Source of the DNA: Anaerolineales bacterium
GTDB taxonomy: Bacteria; Chloroflexota; Anaerolineae; Anaerolineales; Villigracilaceae
Length of the DNA: 15,775 nucleotides
Assembly (NCBI GenBank): GCA_028689195.1
Contig: JAQTWR010000019.1
Coordinates: 1-15,775, forward strand
Direction: 5' to 3'
The notes under the pieces were generated by a model. It was not told the DNA's origin and searched no databases. It saw only the letters and a list, made by a program, of their open reading frames with translations. This document shows positions 6,777 through 12,217 of the stretch, one piece after another. Made by a program: the position numbers and the translations under genes. Positions within the stretch are counted from its first letter, which is position 1, and every line of letters begins with the position of its first letter.

Positions 6777-6888
6777 CTGCCTGATTTGGGCGAAATTGTG
6801 TACATGGTTACGGAAATGAATATAGATGTGTATTCATTTCCGTGAGAAGCTGTGTGATGCATCACATGGTTTTATCCATGCAATCCTT
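6777..6888. other. Prophage-side attachment arm with inverted repeats
   Basis: No gene is seen between the tRNA remnant and the integrase stop. The stretch holds a 13-bp inverted repeat with an 8-base spacer (6810-6822 / 6831-6843), a 14-bp perfect palindrome TGTGATGCATCACA (6853-6866), and copies of ACATGGTT at 6802-6809 and 6864-6871. Dense symmetry of this kind next to an attachment core fits integrase or excisionase binding sites; that role is inferred. Confidence 0.6.
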
Positions 6889-7788
6889 CTATAGTTTCCA
6901 GTTTTCCACCGGGCTGGCTCTGCGATGGGCAGATTCAATATCAATCTGGGCGATGGCAAGATAACGCTTCACCATGTCTAAAGTGGAATGCCCAAGAATT
7001 TCTTGTAGCGAGTAAATGTCCATTCCACACCGCAACATGGTGATTGCGGCAGTGTGTCTGAACCTATGCGGATGCGTATCTGGGACGCCTGCCCTTTTAC
7101 CGAGTCGGCGCAAATACTGGGAAAGCCCTGTTCGGTTCATTTTGAAAGGTTCTCCATCTTCATGCGCAAGATGGTTGAACAGCGCCGAGCCTGTGCGGGC
7201 TGAAAATGGGAGGAGTCGTTCTTTATCGCCTTTTCCAGTGACCTTGATATTCCTTTTTACGAGATCAATTTCCGACCGCTTAAGGTTGCAAATTTCTGAC
7301 GCGCGCGCGCCGGTATCGAGCAGCAGCAGAATCAAAGCGCGATTCCGTTCCGGGGAATGTTGAATAGAGTGCATAAGGGCTCGAATCTCAATATCTGTAA
7401 ACGGTTGAATGGCAATTTGCTTCGGTTTTGGGCGTTCGACATTGTGAAGGATGTGGTCACGCGCATACCCTTCTCGCACAGCCCATGTCCAAAGCGCGGA
7501 AAGCCCAATGTGATAATTGAGCATCGTTTTCTTTCCAATTCGTTTTGATTGGGCTGCTAGAAATGCGGATACCTGCGCTCCGACAATTGAGTCTATGGGA
7601 ACATCCCCAACATGCGCGATGAATTTTCGGAATGTGTTTTTGTAGTCATCTACGGTGTGCGTAGATAGTCCTCTTCCATCACAGGCGAGGATAAATCCTT
7701 CAATTGCTTTTGAGAGCGAGAGAGATCCCATGTTTTTGCGGCTCCGTGGCGAAAGATAATAAAATTTTCGCTTTCTACTATGGTACAT
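6889..7788 (-). CDS. Tyrosine recombinase / phage integrase
   Basis: A site-specific recombinase of 299 residues that integrates and excises the element. The N-terminal core-binding domain (about 22-105, GSLSLSKAIEGFILACDGRG onward) is followed by the catalytic domain with the full set: R162 (DTGARASEICNL), K186 (VTGKGDKER), H241-x-x-R244 (HPHRFRHT), H267 (LGHSTLDM) and nucleophile Y276 (VKRYLAI). Start ATG 7788 has AGGAG 10 bases upstream; ATG 7731, giving MGSLSLSK and a more usual length, is an equally good alternative. The gene ends beside the tRNA remnant, the standard int-att layout. The protein resembles XerC/D-like phage integrases, but its location at a disrupted tRNA argues for an element-specific role. 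Confidence 0.95.
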   Translation of the reverse strand: MYHSRKRKFYYLSPRSRKNMGSLSLSKAIEGFILACDGRGLSTHTVDDYKNTFRKFIAHVGDVPIDSIVGAQVSAFLAAQSKRIGKKTMLNYHIGLSALWTWAVREGYARDHILHNVERPKPKQIAIQPFTDIEIRALMHSIQHSPERNRALILLLLDTGARASEICNLKRSEIDLVKRNIKVTGKGDKERLLPFSARTGSALFNHLAHEDGEPFKMNRTGLSQYLRRLGKRAGVPDTHPHRFRHTAAITMLRCGMDIYSLQEILGHSTLDMVKRYLAIAQIDIESAHRRASPVENWKL

Positions 7789-7814
7789 CGTTGCGTATCT
7801 CCTGTCAGTTTTTT

Positions 7815-7850
7815 TTGAAACGCGAAGAGGCGCGCTTCTTCGCGTTTCAA
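7815..7850. promoter_or_regulatory. 14-bp perfect inverted repeat between divergent int and early gene
   Basis: TTGAAACGCGAAGA (7815-7828) and its exact complement (7837-7850) flank an 8-base GC-rich spacer. It sits in the 100-bp divergent gap, preceded by a T run on the plus strand, so neither strand has terminator polarity. A bidirectional operator or leader structure is the likeliest role, inferred from position. No clear promoter boxes were found beside it. Confidence 0.5.
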
Positions 7851-7888
7851 GCCGAACATTTTAACCAAGAGACAAGAGAAAGGAATGA

Positions 7889-8149
7889 ATGAAAAAAATC
7901 TACCCAAAGCGAAAATTGAATAGGGTAAATGCAAAGCAGCAAATACGACATACCCACAAGACAAGCGCGGCTTTTGAAGACGCGATTTCGATAATGAACG
8001 ACATTATTTTGACGTTAGGGGACACGTTGGAATATGCCAACCGGCGCGCGCAGAATGCGCTGGAGGTTTTGAAGGTGGCGCGGAAAAGTCCGCATGCTTA
8101 TAACCCCGATAGACCGTCTGGAAAGCGGTTTGTTATTCGGAGGAGGTGA
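7889..8149 (+). CDS. Small basic helical protein, unknown function
   Basis: An 86-residue product with a lysine/arginine-rich N-terminus, a long predicted helix in the middle (about 28-66, EDAISIMNDIILTLGDTLEY and ARRAQ-like continuation) and a basic tail ending VIRRR. No family recognised. AAAGGAATGA before ATG 7889 is a good ribosome binding site. It is the first gene of the rightward early block, divergent from integrase across 100 bp, a place where phages often keep a regulator or excisionase; however, no HTH is evident, so I do not call it one. Its TGA lies within the near-perfect ribosome binding site AGGAGGTGAT of the next small frame. Confidence 0.7.
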   Translation: MKKIYPKRKLNRVNAKQQIRHTHKTSAAFEDAISIMNDIILTLGDTLEYANRRAQNALEVLKVARKSPHAYNPDRPSGKRFVIRRR

Positions 8150-8151
8150 TT

Positions 8152-8220
8152 GTGTTTGAATTTATTGGATTGGGCAGGTTGAATGGCGACGCAAATGACT
8201 CAACGACAAGCGACATATAA
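8152..8220 (+). CDS. 22-codon leader frame with an optimal ribosome binding site
   Basis: AGGAGGTGAT (8141-8150), an essentially full complement of the 16S 3' end, is followed at optimal spacing by GTG 8152. The frame encodes VFEFIGLGRLNGDANDSTTS-DI and stops with TAA at 8218-8220. It overlaps the start of the nuclease gene at 8183 in another frame. Either it is a short peptide that couples translation of the nuclease, or the nuclease reading frame once began here and a frameshift separates them. Few random sites would match the anti-SD this well, but peptide size makes the call tentative. Confidence 0.4.
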   Translation: MFEFIGLGRLNGDANDSTTSDI

Positions 8221-8623
8221 ACTAGCGCGGGTTTCCGAGCACGAAGAACAGGCAAATTTCTTTTCTACCGCTCTCTTTACTTATCAACACCGCGATGATT
8301 TTGTTCGCAAATTATTGTTTTCCGTCCCTAATGGAATGTGGATCGGCGGGAAGAACCCGTACGCTTTGATGAATAAATTCAAAGCCGAGGGGCTTCAACC
8401 TGGCGTAGCGGATATTTTGTACTTGCAGCCGCGCGGAGAATATAACTGTCTGGCAATCGAAATGAAGGCGCAGGATAAACGTAATGATAAGGACGCCGTG
8501 AAACCCGAGCAAGCGGAGTTCCTCGAAGCGGTGAACGCAAGCGGAGGCATGGGCGAAGTATGCTATGGGTGCGACGAGGCTTTGAGAGTCTTCGAGGCTT
8601 ATATGCAGATGGAGGCAAGGTGA
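8183..8623 (+). CDS. VRR-NUC domain nuclease
   Basis: A 146-residue single-domain nuclease of the PD-(D/E)xK-like VRR-NUC family, common in phages and related to the FAN1 nuclease domain. In order: SEHEEQANFF (E21/E22), FSVPNGMWIG, GLQPGVADILYLQPRG with D77, LAIEMKAQ with E93 and K95, and KPEQAEFLEAV with Q110, then VCYGCDEALRVFEAY. These are the full catalytic set D-ExK. ATG 8183 has AGG 4 bases upstream but sits inside the preceding leader frame, so coupling is likely. Its TGA overlaps the GTG of the HNH gene. Such proteins are thought to process branched or single-stranded DNA ends in phage replication or packaging. Confidence 0.87.
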   Translation: MATQMTQRQATYKLARVSEHEEQANFFSTALFTYQHRDDFVRKLLFSVPNGMWIGGKNPYALMNKFKAEGLQPGVADILYLQPRGEYNCLAIEMKAQDKRNDKDAVKPEQAEFLEAVNASGGMGEVCYGCDEALRVFEAYMQMEAR

Positions 8624-8931
8624 CTCCGCAATTCATTATCAAGATCAATACGTTCCTTGCCAGTTGGTTTCCAGTTGACTATGACGCGTATCTGAAAACA
8701 GCGCGCTGGAGGAAGAGAGCCGACGCGGCAAAAGAGCGGGCGTTGTGGGAGTGCCAGGGATGCGGGCGTCCACGCGGCATCATCACTTTGAACGCGCACC
8801 ATCGGACGTATGTTCGTTTGGGATACGAGATACCAGAGGATTTGATCGTGTTGTGTCAGGAAGATTGTCACCCGGCAATCACAAACGTGCGTCGACGGGT
8901 AGTGAAAAGGACTATGGTTTTATCAAGATAA
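8620..8931 (+). CDS. HNH-type endonuclease, small
   Basis: A 103-residue protein with a treble-clef HNH arrangement: C45-x-x-C48 (WECQGCGR), the catalytic pair H60-H61 (LNAHHRTYVRLG), then DLIVLCQEDCHPAI with C79, C83 and H84. The leading YLKTARWRKRADAAKERALW is the usual phage HNH helix. I chose GTG 8620: GGAGG (8611-8615) lies 4 bases upstream and GTGA overlaps the nuclease stop. A longer frame from 8560 lies wholly inside the VRR-NUC gene. HNH proteins adjacent to packaging genes may assist terminase, but here the terminase is 4 kb away and HNH pairs with VRR-NUC, so a replication or recombination role is equally possible. Confidence 0.85.
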   Translation: MTPQFIIKINTFLASWFPVDYDAYLKTARWRKRADAAKERALWECQGCGRPRGIITLNAHHRTYVRLGYEIPEDLIVLCQEDCHPAITNVRRRVVKRTMVLSR

Positions 8932-8997
8932 CTTCAGAAAGACGCATCTGGCGCCGCTGTTGCTGTAGTGTATTGGGCGACCTTGAAGTTTCTGCCT

Positions 8998-9031
8998 AAA
9001 AAAGACCCCTCGTAAACAAGGGGTCTTTTTT
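8998..9031 (+). terminator. Strong bidirectional intrinsic terminator
   Basis: Thirteen-bp stem made of AAAAAAGACCCCT (8998-9010) and AGGGGTCTTTTTT (9019-9031) with an 8-base loop; U run on both strands. It closes the int-distal early block 66 bases after the HNH stop. Confidence 0.92.
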
Positions 9032-9153
9032 TCACCTTCCCCGGTTTATTTATAGACGGTACGCGCGCAAGGTGGTTAAGTTTCTCCGTCTCGTATGAAT
9101 TCACGTCGTACTGAATATATAACTGTTCGAGAGCGTGAATGTTAGGTTGGGTC
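9032..9153. other. Gap without a supported gene
   Basis: The gap from 8932 to 9271 holds the terminator at 8998-9031 and the promoter-hairpin module at 9154-9256. Between them I see no coding sequence that I trust. A minus-strand frame starting with TTG 9203 runs through it, but it also reads through the terminator hairpin and has no ribosome binding site. Confidence 0.5.
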
Positions 9154-9182
9154 TTGTTGCCTGGATGATAGTTTGCTAGAAT
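9154..9182 (+). promoter_or_regulatory. Extended -10 promoter of the ParB/methyltransferase block
   Basis: TTGTTG (9154-9159), 17-base spacer, TAGAAT (9177-9182) preceded by TGC, giving the extended -10 TGCTAGAAT. Transcription would begin near 9189, just before CCGACCGAG and the hairpin at 9207-9244. Confidence 0.7.
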
Positions 9183-9206
9183 TGCGCCCTGCCGACCGAG
9201 CAAACA

Positions 9207-9250
9207 CGCCGGGCTTTTCTCTTGAAAAAGAGGAGAGTCCGGCGCATCTT
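9207..9250 (+). terminator. Leader hairpin with GAAA tetraloop (terminator/attenuator candidate)
   Basis: Seventeen-bp RNA stem (9207-9223 / 9228-9244) with three G-U wobbles and no mismatches, closed by a GAAA loop, then CATCTTTTTAAC. G-U pairs favour folding in the plus-strand RNA over its complement. It lies only about 18 bases after the predicted start point and 27 bases before the ParB-like gene, so it either ends a short RNA or regulates read-through. Confidence 0.65.
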
Positions 9251-9271
9251 TTTAACTGAAAAGGACAACCA

Positions 9272-9799
9272 ATGGCAAAAAAGAAAGCAACTCAGCAGGA
9301 TTGGAAGAACCGCATTGTAGGTCATGGGGAAAAACCGGCAAAAGATTTTCTAGCAAACCCATATAATTTTAGAATTCACACCGCAATGCAGGAACGCGCT
9401 CTGCAAGGGTCCCTCGATACGTTGGGGTGGATTGACGATGTGATCGAGAATGTGCAGACCGGACATGTGATAGACGGGCATGATCGAATTGTGCTTGCCA
9501 CGCGCAAGGGCGAGAGTACGCCTGTGCCATATAAGCAAGTTGACTTGACTCCTGAGGAAGAGTTTCAAGCGTTGCTTATGCTTGATCCAATCGCGGCGAT
9601 GGCGCAAACTGATACCGATAAACTGGAACAACTTCTGGCTCTAACCAATACGGAAGACGAGAAGGTCATGGAGTTTCTAGCCAATCTTGCCCAGAAAAAT
9701 AATGTTGCGGCTCCTGATTTTGACGAGTATGACGAAGATGTTGCAAGCGATGTGGAGATGCTGACATGTCCAAAATGCGGCCACGCCTTTCCAAAATAA
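9272..9799 (+). CDS. ParB-like N-terminal domain protein with C-terminal CxxC
   Basis: A 175-residue protein whose residues 26-105 follow the ParB/Srx-like nuclease fold: NPYNFRIHTAMQERALQGSL, TLGWIDDVIENVQTGHVIDG and HDRIVLATRKG. The TGHVIDGHDR box (63-72) is the family hallmark. In many phages this domain is fused to, or precedes, a DNA methyltransferase, and indeed a cytosine methyltransferase gene overlaps its 3' end. The C-terminus carries CPKCGHAFPK (C166, C169), half a zinc ribbon, perhaps completed by dimerisation. AAAGGACAACC before ATG 9272 is a good ribosome binding site. DNA binding or nicking tied to modification is inferred; no CTP-binding GERRxR box is seen, so true chromosome-partition ParB is unlikely. 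Confidence 0.82.
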   Translation: MAKKKATQQDWKNRIVGHGEKPAKDFLANPYNFRIHTAMQERALQGSLDTLGWIDDVIENVQTGHVIDGHDRIVLATRKGESTPVPYKQVDLTPEEEFQALLMLDPIAAMAQTDTDKLEQLLALTNTEDEKVMEFLANLAQKNNVAAPDFDEYDEDVASDVEMLTCPKCGHAFPK

Positions 9800-10827
9800 T
9801 CAATTATTCGAAATATTTGGAAGACTGCTGGCAGGAACATTTGACCGAGAAGCCAGATGGCGCTCCTACTGTAGTTTCAACCTTTGCGGGATGCGGCGGC
9901 TCATCCCTCGGATATTCGATGGCTGGTTTTCGTGAAATGCTTGCGGTGGAATGGGATAAGAACGCAGCGGAAACTTTCAGCGTCAACTTCCCTGACGTGC
10001 CAATATTTCATGGCGACATCACCAATTTATCTGTCAACGATATTTTGCGTATAGTCAATATAGAGCCAGGCGAATTAGACGTATTTGACGGGTCTCCACC
10101 GTGCCAAGGATTCTCAACTTCTGGCAGACGGCAACTGGACGACCCGCGCAATCAGTTATTTAGGCAATTTACTAGACTATTACAAGGACTTCAGCCCAAG
10201 GTCTTTGTTATGGAGAACGTGAGCGGGATGGTCAAAGGAAAGATGAAATTGATTTTTGCTGAAATCATTCGCGAATTGCGCGGATGCGGATATCAGGTTT
10301 CGGCGCGTTTGCTGGACGCGCGTTACTTTGGGGTTCCGCAGGGGAGGCAGCGTATGATTTTTATCGGCGTGCGGAAGGATTTGAAAATACCGCCTTCTCA
10401 TCCGCTGGCGATGACCATCCCAACTACTGCAGGCGAGGCAATCGGCGATTTGCCGACTGACGATTTGTGTATGCTTGGCAAGCCAGAACTTTTGGAGATG
10501 TGGAAACAATGCCAGCCCGGAAAATCGTTCTCATCCGTTCATCCTAAAGGCAGCTACTTCAATACGCAGAAAGCGCATCCATTCAAAGTTTTTCCGACCG
10601 TTACGAAGACCACTCTTGGAAAATCCGGGGCTGGTATTTGTCATTGGGAAAAGCCCGGTCTTTTGAGTATTCCGATGTTGAAACGAGCCGGTTCGTTTCC
10701 TGCCGACTTCCAGTTCATCGGCGATTTCAAAGACCAGTGGGCGCGGATTGGAAACTCAGTTCCGCCGTTGCTGATGCGAAGTATTGCATTTCATATCAAA
10801 GAGCATATTCTTGATAAAGTGAATTAA
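9766..10827 (+). CDS. Orphan DNA cytosine-C5 methyltransferase
   Basis: A 353-residue m5C methyltransferase that transfers methyl from SAM to cytosine in a short DNA target. Motif I STFAGCGGSSLGYSMAGF (38-55), motif IV GSPPCQGFSTSG with catalytic C113, motif VI VMENV (E150), motif VIII YFGVPQGRQRMIFIG (187-201), and motif X RIGNSVPP (327-334) are all present. The target recognition part between VIII and IX is about 110 residues, ordinary for one target. The start ATG 9766 overlaps the ParB-like gene by 34 bp, with GGAG about 10 bases upstream; ATG 9775 is an alternative. No restriction enzyme gene of matching type is next to it, so it is probably a solitary phage enzyme protecting DNA from host restriction. 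The target sequence cannot be read from the protein. Confidence 0.95.
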   Translation: MSKMRPRLSKIINYSKYLEDCWQEHLTEKPDGAPTVVSTFAGCGGSSLGYSMAGFREMLAVEWDKNAAETFSVNFPDVPIFHGDITNLSVNDILRIVNIEPGELDVFDGSPPCQGFSTSGRRQLDDPRNQLFRQFTRLLQGLQPKVFVMENVSGMVKGKMKLIFAEIIRELRGCGYQVSARLLDARYFGVPQGRQRMIFIGVRKDLKIPPSHPLAMTIPTTAGEAIGDLPTDDLCMLGKPELLEMWKQCQPGKSFSSVHPKGSYFNTQKAHPFKVFPTVTKTTLGKSGAGICHWEKPGLLSIPMLKRAGSFPADFQFIGDFKDQWARIGNSVPPLLMRSIAFHIKEHILDKVN

Positions 10828-10838
10828 GGTCGTGAAAA

Positions 10839-11267
10839 ATGAGCTCAACATCACAGCAGATCAAAGCCATAGACAAACACTCCCAAGCGCTGAAAATGCG
10901 TCAGGCGGGAGCGTCCTACGACGATATAGCGCGAGCGCTCAATTACAAATCAGCATCAGGGGCTTATAACGCGATTAAATCAGCCTTGAAGAAGACGCTT
11001 CAAGAGCCGGCAGACGAATTGCGTTTTTTAGAACTTTCGCGTCTTGACGAAGCGTTGAAGGCAATATGGCCGGACGTCAAGAAAGGCAGCCTGTTTGCTA
11101 TTGACCGATTTTTGAAGATAGGAGAACGGAGGTCGCGTTTGCTGGGTTTGGATGCGAAAACCGAAATCAGTTTGCAGGGTGAAATACTTGCTGGAAATAT
11201 AGATGTTGTTCGCGATAAGCGTTGGGAGTCTGTGACGGCGCAATTGGCGGAAATTCTTGACGAGTAA
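10839..11267 (+). CDS. HTH protein, terminase small-subunit-like (copy 1)
   Basis: A 142-residue protein with an N-terminal helix-turn-helix (about 15-50, ALKMRQAGASYDDIARALNY then KSASGAYNAI), a helical middle (RFLELSRLDEALKAIWPDVK, FAIDRFLKIGERRSRLLGL) and a short C-terminal tail with NIDVVRDKRWESVTAQLAEIL. HTH plus helical oligomerisation plus position ahead of the terminase large subunit fit a small terminase that recognises phage DNA. Ribosome binding site is weak (AAGG 11 bases before ATG). The tail is echoed in the next gene, suggesting duplication. A transcription-regulator role is the alternative. Confidence 0.7.
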   Translation: MSSTSQQIKAIDKHSQALKMRQAGASYDDIARALNYKSASGAYNAIKSALKKTLQEPADELRFLELSRLDEALKAIWPDVKKGSLFAIDRFLKIGERRSRLLGLDAKTEISLQGEILAGNIDVVRDKRWESVTAQLAEILDE

Positions 11268-11286
11268 CCCTGTAAATTTATGGTGA

Positions 11287-11320
11287 TAAAATCTCAGAAC
11301 TTACCGACCCTGTAGGGTGA
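11287..11320 (+). promoter_or_regulatory. Possible extended -10 promoter with direct repeats
   Basis: TGATAAAAT (TAAAAT at 11287-11292) lies between two copies of ACCCTGTA at 11267-11274 and 11307-11314, exactly 40 bases apart. CCGAC follows at 11304-11308. No convincing -35 box exists. Spacing of about four helical turns suits paired protein binding; function is inference. Confidence 0.35.
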
Positions 11321-11325
11321 GTCTA

Positions 11326-11862
11326 ATGACTGATAAAACTTTTGACAAGATTGAACTTCCAGAACCTCCTACTTCTGCCAAGCGGGTAACCCGCAAGGGT
11401 AAGAAGTCTGTCGCGTGGGATGCGGACCCTGAGATATTGAAGCGCCTGGCGAAGGTGGCTGCGATGATGATCGAGGGAAAGTATTCGTGGGAGATTGCAG
11501 AAACGAACAAATGCTCCATTGCGACCGCGAAGCGCGACATCAAACGGGTGCGGGAAATTTGGAAGATGGAGGCGCTTGATAAGTTGGATTCGCTTATGGG
11601 GGATAGTTTGGCGACCTATACGCGGGTGCAGGCTGCGGCGTGGAGCAAAGCGCAGGCTAATCCAGAAAAAGCGGACAGGTATCTTTCGGTTATCCTACAC
11701 GCGCAGGAACGCGTTGACAAATTATCCGGAGTCGGAAAGCCAGAAACCGTGAACGTCGAGGTCAGCGGGCAGGTTGAGGTGAAGGATATCGACCAGATAC
11801 GCGACCAACGCTGGAAACAGGTCGCGGATTCGCTTTTAATTGTTGTTCGGAAAGGTGAATAA
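11326..11862 (+). CDS. HTH protein, terminase small-subunit-like (copy 2)
   Basis: A 178-residue protein with a basic N-terminal arm (KRVTRKGKKSVAWD), an HTH around EILKRLAKVAAMMIEGKYSW and EIAETNKCSIATAKRDIKRV, a helical centre, and a tail VEVKDIDQIRDQRWKQVADSLL. The tail matches the preceding gene's NIDVVRDKRWESV in seven of about a dozen positions, and both have a helix ending (K)L.G. before a short beta-like stretch (TVNVEVSGQVEV versus TEISLQGEI). I chose ATG 11326, 5 bases after GGGTGA; the GTG at 11317 is inside that site. Its TAA overlaps the next ATG (TAATG). Small terminase or a DNA-binding partner is the best guess. Confidence 0.68.
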   Translation: MTDKTFDKIELPEPPTSAKRVTRKGKKSVAWDADPEILKRLAKVAAMMIEGKYSWEIAETNKCSIATAKRDIKRVREIWKMEALDKLDSLMGDSLATYTRVQAAAWSKAQANPEKADRYLSVILHAQERVDKLSGVGKPETVNVEVSGQVEVKDIDQIRDQRWKQVADSLLIVVRKGE

Positions 11863-12110
11863 TGACAGTGGCAAAAACGGCGCAGACCGCCGGGGAACGT
11901 GATTCTCAATTTTCCCGCGCCGCCAAAGACCAGAAAGAGATTGACGAGCAGTCGGCGCGGGAACTCAAAGAACTTGCGGAGTGTTTGATGGATATTCGCA
12001 GGCGCACTGGTTGGGGACGAATTGTTGTCGAACTTAAAGCGGGCGAGATTGTCGAAATGGAAATATCTTTCAAGAGACGCCCTAAAACAGAAAAGAGAAA
12101 TCGCGAGTGA
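11862..12110 (+). CDS. Small protein with DUF2292 (YezD)-like C-terminus
   Basis: An 82-residue protein: a charged helical N-terminal half (QFSRAAKDQKEIDEQSAREL) followed by ELAECLMDIRRRTGWGRIVV and ELKAGEIVEMEISFKRRP. The second part resembles the short DUF2292/YezD pattern, in which a helix is followed by G-x-G-x-V-x-I-x-V-x-x-G-x-I-V-x-I-E; the match is by eye only. It is coupled to the preceding gene by a TAATG overlap, with AAGGTGAA as ribosome binding site. It is the last gene of the block; the promoter of the next block begins right at its stop codon. No function can be assigned. Confidence 0.7.
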   Translation: MTVAKTAQTAGERDSQFSRAAKDQKEIDEQSARELKELAECLMDIRRRTGWGRIVVELKAGEIVEMEISFKRRPKTEKRNRE

Positions 12111-12116
12111 TATAAT
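12108..12116 (+). promoter_or_regulatory. Extended -10 promoter of the late/packaging block
   Basis: TGATATAAT: a perfect TATAAT (12111-12116) with the TGn extension, overlapping the stop codon of the upstream gene. The -35 position (near 12088) holds CAGAAA, which is poor, as is allowed for extended -10 promoters. Start point expected near 12123, just before CTCAGCCCGACTGAG. Confidence 0.65.
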
Positions 12117-12124
12117 TTTAATCA

Positions 12125-12139
12125 CTCAGCCCGACTGAG
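12125..12139 (+). ncRNA. Small leader stem-loop with the CCGACyGAG box
   Basis: CTCAG (12125-12129) pairs with CTGAG (12135-12139) around CCCGA. It would form at the extreme 5' end of the transcript. The sequence CCGACTGAG matches CCGACCGAG at 9192-9200, which occupies the same place in the other module. Confidence 0.4.
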
Positions 12140-12148
12140 ACGCAGATT

Positions 12149-12190
12149 CCGGGGCAACAGACCTTCACAGGTTTGTTGCCCCGGTTTGTA
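12149..12190 (+). terminator. Leader hairpin (terminator/attenuator candidate) before the late block
   Basis: Sixteen-bp stem CCGGGGCAACAGACCT (12149-12164) with 12169-12184, one G-U wobble, TCAC loop, then TTTGTATTTAA. It can simply end the upstream operon, but a promoter lies between that operon and the hairpin, and the next gene begins 33 bases later, so it may regulate read-through into the late genes. Confidence 0.7.
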
Positions 12191-12217
12191 TTTAATCACC
12201 ACTAAAAGGAGTATTGC

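Noticed and set aside
6777..6840. A possible D arm for a complete tRNA-Pro (GCC/GGC pairing at about 6777-6793)
   Set aside because: Only three pairs form and no acceptor strand matching CACCCCG exists upstream, so the tRNA is really truncated.
7889..8149. Excisionase or repressor assignment for the 86-residue protein
   Set aside because: Position fits, but no helix-turn-helix or winged-helix pattern can be seen.
8560..8619. Longer N-terminus of the HNH protein from ATG 8560
   Set aside because: It lies inside the VRR-NUC gene; GTG 8620 has a better ribosome binding site and the usual overlapping GTGA junction.
8934..9203. Minus-strand open frame of 89 codons across the gap before the ParB-like gene
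   Set aside because: It starts with TTG, has no ribosome binding site, overlaps the plus-strand promoter and reads through a strong terminator hairpin.
9272..9799. Chromosome or plasmid partition ParB
   Set aside because: Only the N-terminal fold is present; no central HTH domain, no CTP-binding box and no ParA next to it.
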